Source: a bacterium (GTDB taxonomy: Bacteria > 4484-113 > JAFGCY01). Taken from it: a stretch of 64,000 nt of DNA. Each line of letters begins with the position of its first letter. Within the stretch, counting starts at the first letter, position 1. The position numbers and the translations under genes are program-made. Below, one piece after another: positions 1 to 8,525 of the stretch. Location: contig JAGRNT010000012.1 of the NCBI GenBank assembly GCA_020440605.1, positions 1 to 64,000 of the forward strand. The letters are read 5' to 3'. The notes under the pieces are model-generated. The model did no database searches and was not told the DNA's origin. It saw nothing but the letters and a program-made list of their open reading frames with translations.

Positions 1-1494
1 GACCTGAGTGACTTCCTTGAGTTGCGGCGCAACACCGGTGACGACCGCCGCCGCACACATGACATGAACACCGCCAACTGGATTCCGGACCTGTTCATGA
101 AGCGCATGGAGGCCCGTGGCAACTGGACCTTCTTCCGTGCCAACGAGGTCAGCGACCTGCACCATCTCTACGGCAGCGCCTTCGAGAAGCGCTACGAGGA
201 GTACGAGGCGATGGCTGCGCGCGGTGAGATCTTCGGGCGCAGCGAGCCGGCGATCGAGGTCTGGAAGCGCATGCTGCGCATGATCTTCGAGACGGGCCAT
301 CCCTGGATCACCTTCAAGGACGCCTGCAATGTGCGCTCCCCGCAGGACCACTGCGGCGTGATCCACTCCAGCAACCTCTGCACGGAGATCACGCTCAACA
401 CCGGTCCTGACGAAACGGCGGTCTGCAACCTCGGCAGCGTGGTGCTTGAACAGCACATCACTGACGACGGACGGATCGACCATGCCCGCCTGCGTGAAAC
501 CGTGCGCATCGCGGTGCGCGCGCTTGACAACGTGATCGACATCAACTTCTACCCGACCCAGCCGGCGGAGAATGCCAACATGCGCCACCGCCCGGTGGGA
601 CTGGGCGTGATGGGCCTGCAGAATGCGCTCTACAAGCTGGACATCCCCTTCGGCAGTGAGCAGGCCGTGGACTTCAACGACGAGATCATGGAGGCCATCG
701 CCTACTATGCCTACGAGGCCTCCAGCGACCTTGCCGCCGAGAAGGGCAGTTACTCCAGCTACAGCGGCAGCAAGTGGGACCGCGGGATCCTGCCCCAGGA
801 CACGGTGGACCTGCTGGAGCAGGAGCGCGGGGAGCTGATCGAGATCCCGCGCGGCGGCAAGCTCGACTGGCAGCCGCTGCGTGAGCGGATCGCCAGCCAG
901 GGCATGCGCAACAGCAACGTGATCGCGATCGCCCCCACGGCGACGATTGCCAACATCATGGGTTCCAGCCCCTGCATCGAGCCCACCTACAAGAACCTCT
1001 ACGTCAAGAGCAACCTCTCCGGTGACTTCATCGTGCTCAACCAGTACCTGGTGCGCGACCTGAAGGCCGCCGGGCTGTGGAACGCCGCGATGCGTGACAA
1101 CCTGAAGTACTTCGACGGGGATCTGAATGACATCCCCGAGATCCCGCTGCACATCCGCGAGAAGTACCGCACGGCCTTCGACATTCCCTATGAGTTCCTC
1201 GTGGATGCCGGAGCGCGCCGCCAGAAGTGGATCGACCAGAGCCAGAGCCTGAACCTGTTCCTCGGCGAGCCGGACATGAAGACGCTGTCACACATGTACC
1301 GCCGCGCCTGGGCGAAGGGCCTGAAGACCACCTACTACCTGCGCACGCTCGGCGCCAGCAACATTGAGAAGGCCACGGTCAGCAAGCAGGAGGGGGCCAA
1401 GCCCACCGCTCCCGCTGCAGCCGTGAGCGTTGAAGTCAGTGCGGCACCCAAGGTCTGCAGCATCCTCGATCCGGACTGTGAGGCCTGCCAGTAA
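1..1494 (+). CDS. nrdA: Class I ribonucleotide reductase large subunit, C-terminal part (5' end off the left edge)
   Basis: Reduces ribonucleoside diphosphates to deoxyribonucleotides as the catalytic alpha subunit with a radical-generating beta subunit. The frame is open from base 1, so the N-terminal part (ATP cone and the first active-site cysteine) lies outside the window. Seen here: the NLCTEI active-site motif (bases 373-390) with the thiyl cysteine and the family Asn/Glu, a second cysteine in ETAVCNLGS (about 415), the paired radical-transfer tyrosines in TTYYLRT (about 1329-1349), and a cysteine-rich tail ending CEACQ that fits the re-reducing C-terminal cysteines. The HDMNTANWIPDLF stretch is typical of the class I enzymes. 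No beta subunit is visible downstream; the next gene starts about 190 bp away and is unrelated. Confidence 0.93.
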   Translation, partial: DLSDFLELRRNTGDDRRRTHDMNTANWIPDLFMKRMEARGNWTFFRANEVSDLHHLYGSAFEKRYEEYEAMAARGEIFGRSEPAIEVWKRMLRMIFETGHPWITFKDACNVRSPQDHCGVIHSSNLCTEITLNTGPDETAVCNLGSVVLEQHITDDGRIDHARLRETVRIAVRALDNVIDINFYPTQPAENANMRHRPVGLGVMGLQNALYKLDIPFGSEQAVDFNDEIMEAIAYYAYEASSDLAAEKGSYSSYSGSKWDRGILPQDTVDLLEQERGELIEIPRGGKLDWQPLRERIASQGMRNSNVIAIAPTATIANIMGSSPCIEPTYKNLYVKSNLSGDFIVLNQYLVRDLKAAGLWNAAMRDNLKYFDGDLNDIPEIPLHIREKYRTAFDIPYEFLVDAGARRQKWIDQSQSLNLFLGEPDMKTLSHMYRRAWAKGLKTTYYLRTLGASNIEKATVSKQEGAKPTAPAAAVSVEVSAAPKVCSILDPDCEACQ

Positions 1495-1682
1495 TCAGGA
1501 ATGACGATTTGGCGACGGGTTTAACTTGAATTTGAGAGATCGCGGACCGGGCCCTCGTCCAGCTGAGTATTGACCAGCACTGGGCTCAACTGTCCCGGTG
1601 ACACCGCTCAGCGCTGCATGCCACAGTTTGGGATGGTCAAATCAGGATGATTCAGGCCGGAGATTTGGTAATGTAATCCTGC

Positions 1683-2612
1683 ATGCTGGATCAGCTGACA
1701 AAGCGTATCCTGATTCTCGGAGGTACCGGTGCCCTCGGGCGACCGGTTGTGCGTCAGCTGCTCGACAGCGGTTTCACCGTGCGCCTGCTGACCCGGGAAC
1801 CATTCAACACCCGCATGCATCTCGGCGGCACGATCATCGGCAGCCAGGGCGAGATGGGCATGGATGCGCTGGAGATCATCGAGGGTGACTGCAGGCGTGC
1901 ACTTGATGTCGGTGCCGCTCTGACCGGCTGCAGCGGACTGCATGTCAGCGTCAAGGTCAATGACGGTGCCGACAATCTGCTGGCGCTCGAGAACCGCACG
2001 GCCCAGGCCGTGGCTGAGGCGGTGCAGGGCCGCGGGCTGGACCTCGTGACCTACACCTCCTGCTCATTTGTCAACGAGGAGTTCCGCGACAACTTCATCG
2101 TGCGTGGCAAACTCGAGGCCGAGCAGGTCTACATTGACAATGATGCTCCCTGGATGGTGCTGCGCGTGGCCCAGCCCATGGAGTACCTGCGCGAGTTCAA
2201 CCAGTTCGGCGTCGGGATCAAGTTCGGTGAGATGGGCCAGCAGCACCACTGGATCGCCAGTCGTGATTTCGCACAGGTCGTGGTGCGCGCCCACAATGCC
2301 GAATTCGACCCCAACCAGGTGCTCTACCCCAAGGGACCCGAACCCTACACCTTCGACCGCGCAATGGGCACCTACCTGCTGAACGTCCACAACCGCGCCA
2401 ACATGATCAAGCTCCCGCGCGGCGTGCTTAGCGTTGCCAGCAAGCTCTTCCCGCGCCCGCACATGCAGTACTACGAGGCCATGATGCAGCTCATGAACGA
2501 TGCCCCCGAGGGCACGCACCGCATCAAGGGCCACGATGAGCAGGTGCGCGGCACGACCACGCTGATGCAGTGGTGCTCACAGCAGTCCGCCGAGCAGCGC
2601 TCCCAGGGCTGA
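1683..2612 (+). CDS. NmrA-like / atypical SDR NAD(P)-binding protein
   Basis: 309-residue predicted cytosolic oxidoreductase or redox-sensor-like protein of the NmrA/atypical short-chain dehydrogenase group. The N-terminus has a Rossmann beta-alpha-beta with GGTGALG (residues 14-20) followed by an Arg in LLTREP, which favours NADP(H). No complete Tyr-x3-Lys catalytic pair is obvious, as in many NmrA-like proteins. The chosen ATG leaves only about 8 residues before the first strand, which fits the family; no clear Shine-Dalgarno precedes it. It is convergent with the DoxX gene, and the two stop codons are adjacent (2612/2613). Substrate unknown. Confidence 0.82.
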   Translation: MLDQLTKRILILGGTGALGRPVVRQLLDSGFTVRLLTREPFNTRMHLGGTIIGSQGEMGMDALEIIEGDCRRALDVGAALTGCSGLHVSVKVNDGADNLLALENRTAQAVAEAVQGRGLDLVTYTSCSFVNEEFRDNFIVRGKLEAEQVYIDNDAPWMVLRVAQPMEYLREFNQFGVGIKFGEMGQQHHWIASRDFAQVVVRAHNAEFDPNQVLYPKGPEPYTFDRAMGTYLLNVHNRANMIKLPRGVLSVASKLFPRPHMQYYEAMMQLMNDAPEGTHRIKGHDEQVRGTTTLMQWCSQQSAEQRSQG

Positions 2613-3035
2613 TCAGTCTTCCGGACTGCGCTGCCTGCCGATCAGACTGTCAATGCTCAGCGGTCCGGCACCGGCCGCCGAGATGTACAGGAAGATGAAG
2701 CAGAACAATACGGCCGGCAGCCCCCCGTTCGCTGAGGGCCAGAAGCCGCCCGGGGCATGGAACTGGAAGTAGGCAACGGCCAACATCCCGGAGAGGATGA
2801 AGGCCACGGGCCGGGTTCCCAGTCCGAGGAGCAGCAGCAGGCCGCCGACCAGTTCCAGCACCCCGCCGATCCAGATCTGTGACATGAAGGGAGCGGCATT
2901 CCCCTCCGGCATGGGAAAGGGCCAGCCTAAGAGCTTGACAGTTCCGCTCGGGAAGAAGGTGAAGGCGGCGATGATCCGCAGGATGCTCAGGAACCACGGT
3001 GTCCAGGATTGCCATTTGCTGCAGAGCTGTTGCAT
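2613..3035 (-). CDS. DoxX family membrane protein
   Basis: 140-residue integral membrane protein with four hydrophobic segments, matching the DoxX family in length and in the FFPSGTVKLLGWP pattern after the first helix. DoxX-like proteins are linked to quinone/thiol redox reactions, but the role of short members is not settled. The ATG at 3035 is preceded by AGGAGG at ideal spacing, so it is preferred over the TTG two codons upstream. It is the last gene of the ArsR-led operon, 56 bp after the VOC gene. Confidence 0.85.
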   Translation of the reverse strand: MQQLCSKWQSWTPWFLSILRIIAAFTFFPSGTVKLLGWPFPMPEGNAAPFMSQIWIGGVLELVGGLLLLLGLGTRPVAFILSGMLAVAYFQFHAPGGFWPSANGGLPAVLFCFIFLYISAAGAGPLSIDSLIGRQRSPED

Positions 3036-3091
3036 GTCCAAACCTCCTAAGGCAGATCATGTGACGATAGCACGGACTGCCCGCCTGCGGG

Positions 3092-3565
3092 TCAGCCCCG
3101 CCAGGCGGCTTCCAGCGCGGCGATGTCCAGCTTGACCATCGGCATCATCGCCGCCATCCAGCGTTCACGCTGCGCCTCCGTGCCATTCGCGAACATCTCC
3201 CCGAAGCCGGCCGACGAAATCTGCCAGGAAACCCCGAAGCGGTCCTTCAGCCAGCCGCACTGCACCGCCTGCCCGCCGCCGCTGAGCAGCTTCTCCCAGT
3301 AGTCGTCAAGCTCCGCCTGGCTTTCGCAGGGGCAGACCATCGAAATGGATTCATTGAACTGGAACAGCGGTCCGCCGTTGAGCAGCATCAGCCGCGCTCC
3401 GCGCAGTTCGATGTCAACCGTCAGCACGGTACCGGCGGGCATCGGCATGCCCTGCGTATAGTGTGTTGCGGCCAGGATGCGTGAGTCGGGGAAGATCCCG
3501 GTGTAGAACTCCGCGGCCTCCTCGGCCTGAGTGTCAAACCACAGGCAGGGGTGGATGCTTTCCAT
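3092..3565 (-). CDS. VOC superfamily protein, PhnB/glyoxalase-like
   Basis: 157-residue single-chain member of the vicinal oxygen chelate superfamily, PhnB / 3-demethylubiquinone methyltransferase-like subgroup. The opening IHPCLWFDTQAEEAAEFY and the later LNGGPLFQFNESIS and WGWLKDRFGVSWQI-like segments are typical of this group. Such proteins often accompany AHSA1 genes and ArsR repressors, but few have a known substrate. The ATG at 3565 lies 7 nt after GGAG; the ATG two codons earlier is only one base from it. Part of the minus-strand operon; 29 bp separate it from the tandem AHSA1 gene upstream. Confidence 0.82.
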   Translation of the reverse strand: MESIHPCLWFDTQAEEAAEFYTGIFPDSRILAATHYTQGMPMPAGTVLTVDIELRGARLMLLNGGPLFQFNESISMVCPCESQAELDDYWEKLLSGGGQAVQCGWLKDRFGVSWQISSAGFGEMFANGTEAQRERWMAAMMPMVKLDIAALEAAWRG

Positions 3566-3594
3566 TGTCATTCTCCTTGATTGTCAGACCGTTG

Positions 3595-4599
3595 TCAGAC
3601 CGCACCGGCGGACTGCAGTTTCTCCAGCAGGCGGTCCAGGGCCTCATGGCTCTGGCGCATCCCGCCCTCCATACCGCTGTGCAGGTGCGCATCCCGTGCT
3701 TCCCGCGAGCGGTGGCGGATCGTGATCAGCAGGCGCGTTCCACCCTCCACGGGCTGGAACTCAGCCGTTTCCAGGGACTCCGCGCCTTCCACCTGTTCAT
3801 AGACGAAGCTCTGCACGCAGCGCACACCGGGCACAAGTTCGAGGTACTCCCCATGGAAGCCATGCTCACTGCCATCGGGGGCACAGAGTACGATCCGCCA
3901 CTTGCCGCCGACCACGGGCTCAGCCTCGCAGAGCTTCGTTGTCAGCTGTTCGCATCCGCCCCACCAGTTGCGCAGGTGCTCCGGACGGGTACAGGCCTCA
4001 AAGAGCAGCTCCGGCGGTGCCTTGAAGGTGCGCAGCGCGAGGATCTCCGTATCCGAGGGCGTTGCCAGCAGGAAGCCGCCCTGGCGATCCGCCTCGCGGG
4101 CCATCACGAATTCACCCCAGCGCCGGATGCACTGCAGCCCGCCCTCGAGCACGCCGTACTTCTCGATCAGCTCATCGAGTGCGACCGCGGAAGGCATCGT
4201 GAGCTTCATCGTCACGAGCGTACCGCCCTGCGTGTCCGCCACCTCGAACAGGGATGTATGGTGCACCTGTTCGCTGCCTTCGCCCTGCACATGGTGGAAG
4301 GCCAGCCTGGAGTTGTCAATTATCTCGTCAAAGATGATGTAGTTCGGATAGTCCGTGCCATCCGGGCCGTGCATCGTCAGGTTCCAGCGCCCGCCGGTCC
4401 TCAGTTCATGGAAGTGCACCGTGTTCGTGAAGCCGTCCGGACCCCACCAGTGGATCACGTGTTCCGGCTCGGTCAGGGCCTGCCAGACCAATTCCCGCGG
4501 CGCGGCGAACACACGGCTGAAGCTCAGCTCCCGCTCACCCGTGCGCGCCAGCCTGCGCTGCTGCGCGGCCTGCGCCGCGATCATTTCCGCCATCTGCAT
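3595..4599 (-). CDS. Fused tandem AHSA1/SRPBCC (START-like) domain protein
   Basis: 334 residues, about twice the length of ordinary AHSA1-type proteins. Two complete START-like domains are visible. Domain 1 (about residues 20-165) has APRELVWQALTEPEHVIHWWGP, and domain 2 (about 185-325) has APPELLFEACTRPEHLRNWWGG. Both keep the RTGGRWN/VVGGKWRI strand and a C-terminal helix. AHSA1-like proteins bind hydrophobic ligands or cochaperone partners; the ligand here is unknown. The ATG at 4599 follows GGGAG by 8 nt and lies 2 bp after the stop of the upstream AHSA1 gene, implying co-translation. The fusion suggests an internal duplication within the operon. Confidence 0.85.
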   Translation of the reverse strand: MQMAEMIAAQAAQQRRLARTGERELSFSRVFAAPRELVWQALTEPEHVIHWWGPDGFTNTVHFHELRTGGRWNLTMHGPDGTDYPNYIIFDEIIDNSRLAFHHVQGEGSEQVHHTSLFEVADTQGGTLVTMKLTMPSAVALDELIEKYGVLEGGLQCIRRWGEFVMAREADRQGGFLLATPSDTEILALRTFKAPPELLFEACTRPEHLRNWWGGCEQLTTKLCEAEPVVGGKWRIVLCAPDGSEHGFHGEYLELVPGVRCVQSFVYEQVEGAESLETAEFQPVEGGTRLLITIRHRSREARDAHLHSGMEGGMRQSHEALDRLLEKLQSAGAV

Positions 4600-4601
4600 T
4601 G

Positions 4602-5126
4602 CTATTGCTCCCGTTTCAGTCGTGCAAGATAGTTGTCAAGCGCATCCAGGGTGCCCGCGAAGCCCTTGCGCATGTTGTCATGGAAGGCCGCATAGGCGGC
4701 TTCCTCCTCCGGACTGGCATTGAGCGGCCGCCCGCGCATCGTCAGCCGGGTGCCGCTGCCCAGTGGTGTGAACCTGTTGTCACTGAGCACCTCCAGAGGC
4801 CAGCTTCCACTCATCGGGGCGCGTGTGATCCCGCCCTCCGCATCGGAGAAGGACACTACGTATTCAAGGCGCGTGATCGGCTCGATCGTGCGGTACACGA
4901 AGCGCCCCCACATCTCATGGCCGCCCGGATTGCGCATCCCGTAGTGAAACATCCCACCCGGCCGCAGATCCAGCGAGCCCCCGATCCAGCTGAAGCCCGC
5001 AGGTCCCCACCACTGCTGCAGGTGCTCCAGTTCCGTGTTGACCTTCCAGACCAGTTCCGGTGCCGCATCAAAGTCGCGTTCGACCACGAAGTCCTCAGCG
5101 GCTGGCCGCATGTCGTCAGTTGTCAT
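4602..5126 (-). CDS. AHSA1/SRPBCC (START-like) domain protein
   Basis: 174-residue single START-like domain protein. The helix-grip opening FDAAPELVWKVNTELEHLQQWWGP and the following LRPGGMFHYGMRNPGG strand match the AHSA1 group. Predicted cytosolic, with no signal peptide. GGAGGCGG precedes the ATG at 5126. It is the second of three AHSA1 genes in the operon and is followed 2 bp later by the tandem-fused homologue. Ligand unknown. Confidence 0.84.
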   Translation of the reverse strand: MTTDDMRPAAEDFVVERDFDAAPELVWKVNTELEHLQQWWGPAGFSWIGGSLDLRPGGMFHYGMRNPGGHEMWGRFVYRTIEPITRLEYVVSFSDAEGGITRAPMSGSWPLEVLSDNRFTPLGSGTRLTMRGRPLNASPEEEAAYAAFHDNMRKGFAGTLDALDNYLARLKREQ

Positions 5127-5164
5127 TTCCGCCTCCAGGGTACGTTGTTGAAACCCGTCGTGAG

Positions 5165-5683
5165 CTACTTCACGCGGTGGTACTCCGCCACCATGAACTC
5201 ATGCCAGCTGCCGTCATCGCCCTGCATGGCGGAGCGCAGACGGCGATGGTCGTCACTGACATATTCAATCGTGTCGCGGTACAGCTTCGTGCCGGGGCCG
5301 CCGCTGAAGTCCGGGCCTTCCGCCTCGAGATGCAGGCTGTTGCCATCCTCGCTCATGTGCCCCCTGTAGACCCACATCAGGTTCATCATGCTGCCGATCC
5401 AGCTGCCGACGAAATGCCCGCTTGCCTGGTCGTAGCCGACGATCATGCGCATCTCCGCGTCCGACTCGTCCGGCATCATGCCCTTGCCATCAGCCACGAA
5501 CCAGATACCGCCGAGCATCCGCACGCTTTCCGAACCTGACATCTCATGTTCGCTGCCATCGGGCATCTGCGAGCGGCCGCTGATCCTCCACTCACCGGCG
5601 AAGCGCGCCAGCCAGCTGTGCTGCTCGAGCACTTCCACGGTCCCGCACTCAGGTGCTCCCTGTCCATTTGCGTTGTCACTCAT
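5165..5683 (-). CDS. DUF1579 domain protein
   Basis: 172-residue protein of the DUF1579 family, predicted to form a lipocalin-like beta barrel of unknown function. It shows the family's LARFAGEWRISG opening, GGIWFVADGKG, and a central VGYDQASGHFVGSWIGSMM motif. A longer reading frame extends upstream to 5830, but the extension is Arg/Ser-rich and overlaps the DUF899 gene. The ATG at 5683 follows AAGGAG and is the better start. Located 38 bp before the AHSA1 gene in the operon. Confidence 0.82.
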   Translation of the reverse strand: MSDNANGQGAPECGTVEVLEQHSWLARFAGEWRISGRSQMPDGSEHEMSGSESVRMLGGIWFVADGKGMMPDESDAEMRMIVGYDQASGHFVGSWIGSMMNLMWVYRGHMSEDGNSLHLEAEGPDFSGGPGTKLYRDTIEYVSDDHRRLRSAMQGDDGSWHEFMVAEYHRVK

Positions 5684-5741
5684 TCCCTGCTCCTTGTGTT
5701 TGTTCCGAGATTCCGGTTGCCATGATCCTGATCCATGCGAC

Positions 5742-6476
5742 CTATCCGTAGGTCGGCTTCTGCGGGTAACCCGCGGGGGAGTCCTCGAAGTCCTCCTGGC
5801 GGCCCCAGGGTGTGATGTCGAGGATCGCATAGCTGTCGGTCAGCGACTCCACCCCCCGTGACCAGGTCGAATAGGTATGGTAGATGTCCGCGCCTATGCG
5901 GAAGAACACGCTCGCCCCGGGAATCTCGCCAGACTCGGGCACCTTGCGGCCCAGTTCCTCCAGCTCCTGCCTGTTGCGGAAGTTGCCAAGAAAAGGCGCG
6001 CGCTCTTCGTCAATGCTGGCGTGGAAGTCGTAGTTGAAGTCGGAATCGTGGGAGCTGTACCAGGGGATATCCCAGCCCTTCTCCGCCTGATATGCCGCGA
6101 GCTTCTCATAGGGAGCACGCGAGATCAGCAGGAAGCGCGTATTGCGTTCCGCGAGCATAGAGATGTCGCCGATTTCATCCACCAGTCCCGTGCAGCCCGG
6201 ACAGCCCTTGTCCCAGGCCGGGTCGAACATGAAGTGGTAGACCACGAGCTGGCGTTGTCCGTCAAACAGATCCAGCAGGCTGCGTTCACCATCCGCGCCC
6301 TGAAAGCTGTACGGCTTGTCCAGCTTCACCATCGGCAGGCGGCGGCGCTTCGCGTTGACGGCATCCCTGAGCCGGGTGACCGCCTTCTCCTCGCCCAGCA
6401 GTTCACGGCGCATTGCCAGCCACTGCTGCCTGCTGACGACCGGCGGATGGCCCTCCGCCTGTAGTTCCTTGTCCAT
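5742..6476 (-). CDS. DUF899 family thioredoxin-like protein
   Basis: 244-residue thioredoxin-fold protein of the DUF899 family. The segment [21 protein letters not shown] contains the family CxxC in the position of the thioredoxin active site. Downstream [22 protein letters not shown] and [13 protein letters not shown] are hallmark DUF899 motifs. These proteins are assigned to the thioredoxin superfamily from sequence, but the redox role is not established. The ATG at 6476 has a good GGAG. The longer reading frame back to 6584 begins inside the upstream AHSA1 gene. Fourth gene of the operon. Confidence 0.86.
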   Translation of the reverse strand: MDKELQAEGHPPVVSRQQWLAMRRELLGEEKAVTRLRDAVNAKRRRLPMVKLDKPYSFQGADGERSLLDLFDGQRQLVVYHFMFDPAWDKGCPGCTGLVDEIGDISMLAERNTRFLLISRAPYEKLAAYQAEKGWDIPWYSSHDSDFNYDFHASIDEERAPFLGNFRNRQELEELGRKVPESGEIPGASVFFRIGADIYHTYSTWSRGVESLTDSYAILDITPWGRQEDFEDSPAGYPQKPTYG

Positions 6477-6507
6477 ATCCCATCTCCTTTCCGGTTTCCC
6501 GAAGTTG

Positions 6508-6978
6508 TCAGTTCCGACCCGCTTCCCGCAGGTACAGCCCAAGCCTGTCAAACACCGCATTCCAGCCGCCACGATGGCCTTCACGCTGCAGCATGCTCGG
6601 GAAGGGTGACTGGCGGAAGTCCATGCGCGTCCGTCCGCCCGGCAGCTCTGTCAGGCGGATGCTGACATGCATCTCGTTGTCAGGCTGGCCCTCCAGCGGA
6701 TCCCAGCGGAAGCTGAACTCCAGCCGCCCGGGCGGCTCCACAAGCGTATAGGCCCCACCCTGCCAGTATTCCACGCCGGAAGGCGAGAGCAGGCACATCC
6801 GCCAGCGGCCGCCTTCGCGGAAATCCACCTGGCAATGCGGCGTCGTGAAGTAGCTGCCATCCTCGCTCGGTGTCCACCAGTGCTTCAGGTGCTCCTCAGT
6901 GCTGAAGAGCTCAAACAGCTCCGCTGGCGGAGCATCGAATTCCCGCACGATTTCCAGCACCTCGCTGCGATCAGTCAT
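6508..6978 (-). CDS. AHSA1/SRPBCC domain protein coupled to ArsR regulator
   Basis: 156-residue AHSA1-type START-like protein: [22 protein letters not shown] at the N-terminus, [11 protein letters not shown], and an amphipathic C-terminal helix ([14 protein letters not shown]). Its ATG at 6978 overlaps the stop of the ArsR gene by 8 bp and sits 7 nt after GGAG, so translation is coupled to the repressor. ArsR-AHSA1 gene pairs are common in many bacteria. Predicted cytosolic; ligand unknown. Confidence 0.87.
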   Translation of the reverse strand: MTDRSEVLEIVREFDAPPAELFELFSTEEHLKHWWTPSEDGSYFTTPHCQVDFREGGRWRMCLLSPSGVEYWQGGAYTLVEPPGRLEFSFRWDPLEGQPDNEMHVSIRLTELPGGRTRMDFRQSPFPSMLQREGHRGGWNAVFDRLGLYLREAGRN

Positions 6979-7339
6979 GCTGCTTCTCCCCTTCATCCGC
7001 CGGCTTATCCATGCTGTGCTTCTGCAGCTCCTTGAGATAGGCATCCAGACGGTCGAAGCTCTGCTCCCAGAAGCGCCGGTATTCGCCGACCCAGTCCGCC
7101 ACTTCACGCAGCGGCTCTGCACTGATCCGGCATGGTCGCCACTGGGCATTGCGGCTTCGTTCGATCAGGCCAGCCTCCTCCAGCACCTTCAGATGCCGTG
7201 AGACCGCCGGCTGGCTGATACGGAAGGGCTTCGCCAACTCCTTGACGGAGGCCTCACCGCGGCTCAGCCTGCCAAGGATCGCCCGACGGGTGGGATCCGC
7301 CAGTGCTGAGAAAGTCCTGCTGAGCTGGTCATTACTCAT
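6971..7339 (-). CDS. ArsR/SmtB-family winged-helix repressor
   Basis: 122-residue DNA-binding protein with the classic ArsR fold: SALADPTRRAILGRLSRGEASVKELA, then the recognition helix ISQPAVSRHLKVLEEAGLI and the wing. The cysteine or histidine metal-binding motifs of metal-sensing members (such as CxC in the recognition helix) are absent, so the signal is probably not a metal. This resembles the SdpR/HTH_20-like members paired with AHSA1 genes. It is the first gene of the operon. Its start codon abuts two overlapping 18-bp inverted repeats (7339-7372), so it very likely represses itself and the seven downstream genes. Confidence 0.92.
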   Translation of the reverse strand: MSNDQLSRTFSALADPTRRAILGRLSRGEASVKELAKPFRISQPAVSRHLKVLEEAGLIERSRNAQWRPCRISAEPLREVADWVGEYRRFWEQSFDRLDAYLKELQKHSMDKPADEGEKQHD

Positions 7340-7372
7340 ATAACACTCTTGTTATATAACAATAATGTTATA
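7339..7372. promoter_or_regulatory. Double overlapping inverted repeat, predicted ArsR operator
   Basis: Two copies of TATAACA-N4-TGTTATA, at 7339-7356 and 7355-7372, share two bases. Their centres are 16 bp apart, and the middle forms a perfect 14-bp palindrome (7349-7362). The distal half-site coincides with the -10 box of the arsR promoter, and the proximal one touches the start codon. This is the expected layout for cooperative binding of two repressor dimers. Confidence 0.85.
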
Positions 7373-7395
7373 CACATTCTTAACGCAACTGTCAA
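7367..7395 (-). promoter_or_regulatory. Sigma70-type promoter of the ArsR operon
   Basis: On the minus strand, TTGACA (7390-7395) is separated by exactly 17 bp from TATAAC (7367-7372). The -35 matches consensus 6/6 and the -10 5/6. Transcription would begin near 7360, inside the operator, leaving a leader of about 20 nt before the ArsR ATG. Confidence 0.8.
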
Positions 7396-7486
7396 GCAAA
7401 TCCAAGGCATATCCAGTCTCATCTGTATTGCTGGCTGCTCAAGCCTGAGTGCCGGGCTGCCGATACCTGTGGAGGAGGCATTCGAC

Positions 7487-8119
7487 ATGGATCATCAGGC
7501 CAGCACACAATCTGCGCGGAAGAATTTGCCCAGCCTGGAGCAGCTCCACCGTTACTGGATCGAAAACCGCCATGAAAGCACGGCGGACCGCGATCCCTGG
7601 CACTGTCGCGCGGAACTGCTGGAGCGCATGATCCGCCTGCTTGGCGTCGAGGACCCATATGTGCTCGAACTGGGCTGCGCAGCCGGCCACAACCTGAGCC
7701 ACCTTCAGCAGAGCGGACTGACCCGGCTGAGCGGCATCGAGATCAACCCTGAGGCCGTGAACCGTCTGCAGCGTAACTACCCCAATCTGTTTGACACGGC
7801 GCGGATCTACAACCTCTCGATCGAGGATGTGATGGGCCTGTTCGGCGACGCGGAATTCGATGTGATCTGCAGCGTGAATGTACTCAGTCATCTGCACCCC
7901 AGGAGCGAGTGGGTCTTCGAGGAACTGGCCCGCATCTGCAGCCGGGGCCTGGTGCTGGTGGAGGATGAGCGCAGCCGCTCGCAGTGGGATTTCCCGCGCA
8001 ACTACCTGAAGATCTTCACTGCGCTGGGCTTCCGCCAGGTGCATGAGGAGCTGCTGACCCGCCATGACGGCGGTCCGGCCAGCACGCTGCGCGTCTTCAG
8101 CCGCCTGGACGCCCGATGA
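7487..8119 (+). CDS. Class I SAM-dependent methyltransferase
   Basis: 210-residue methyltransferase. Motif I is VLELGCAAGHNL, followed by GIEINPEAV (acidic end of strand 2 that contacts the SAM ribose), a DVICSVNVLSHL motif IV, and a C-terminal strand pair. Substrate unknown. The frame is open back to 7349, but the ATG at 7487 follows a strong GGAGGAGG and starts just before the conserved helices. The longer N-terminus would run through the arsR operator. It diverges from the ArsR operon and could share its control region. The 3' end overlaps the convergent membrane-protein gene by 23 bp. Confidence 0.85.
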   Translation: MDHQASTQSARKNLPSLEQLHRYWIENRHESTADRDPWHCRAELLERMIRLLGVEDPYVLELGCAAGHNLSHLQQSGLTRLSGIEINPEAVNRLQRNYPNLFDTARIYNLSIEDVMGLFGDAEFDVICSVNVLSHLHPRSEWVFEELARICSRGLVLVEDERSRSQWDFPRNYLKIFTALGFRQVHEELLTRHDGGPASTLRVFSRLDAR

Positions 8120-8501
8120 CGACCAGCAGGGCCAGCCACACGGCCTGACAGAGCGTGGCGATCGAGCCGCAGCCCATGTTCACCCAGAGCCTGGTATGCA
8201 GCATGCGCGCCAGCAGCGTTGGTGTGGCCACGCTCATGAACAGGGCCTGGCCGAGGATCAGCAATGCCACCGCCTCATAGCGGCCGACGGGCATGCTCGA
8301 TAGCTCCATCCCTTCCCAGACGATGAACACCCCGAACAGGGCAATGGCGCAGACCGCGGTCTGGGTGATCACCAGCAGCCGGATGAAACCCGCCTCGCGC
8401 CGAAGCCGGAACTGGCGCACCTGCAGCAGCGTGGCGAGCGTCATCGGAATCACACTCGACAGGCTGGCCAGCAGCCACTGCAGCAGGACTTCATTGGACA
8501 C
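8097..8501 (-). CDS. Small four-helix membrane protein, unknown function
   Basis: 134-residue protein with about four hydrophobic helices (near residues 6-28, 42-64, 76-100 and 110-130) and short polar loops. I do not recognise the family. The start is GTG; no strong Shine-Dalgarno is seen. It follows another four-helix membrane gene by 24 bp on the same strand, and the two may form a pair. The 3' end overlaps the methyltransferase gene. Confidence 0.6.
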   Translation of the reverse strand: MSNEVLLQWLLASLSSVIPMTLATLLQVRQFRLRREAGFIRLLVITQTAVCAIALFGVFIVWEGMELSSMPVGRYEAVALLILGQALFMSVATPTLLARMLHTRLWVNMGCGSIATLCQAVWLALLVVIGRPGG

Positions 8502-8525
8502 CGGCGCAGTTTAGCGCATGCGGGC

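Noticed and set aside
3463..4632. 389-codon plus-strand frame opposite the AHSA1 and VOC genes
   Set aside because: His/Arg/Gln-rich antisense of conserved domains, without a start signal or homology-like features.
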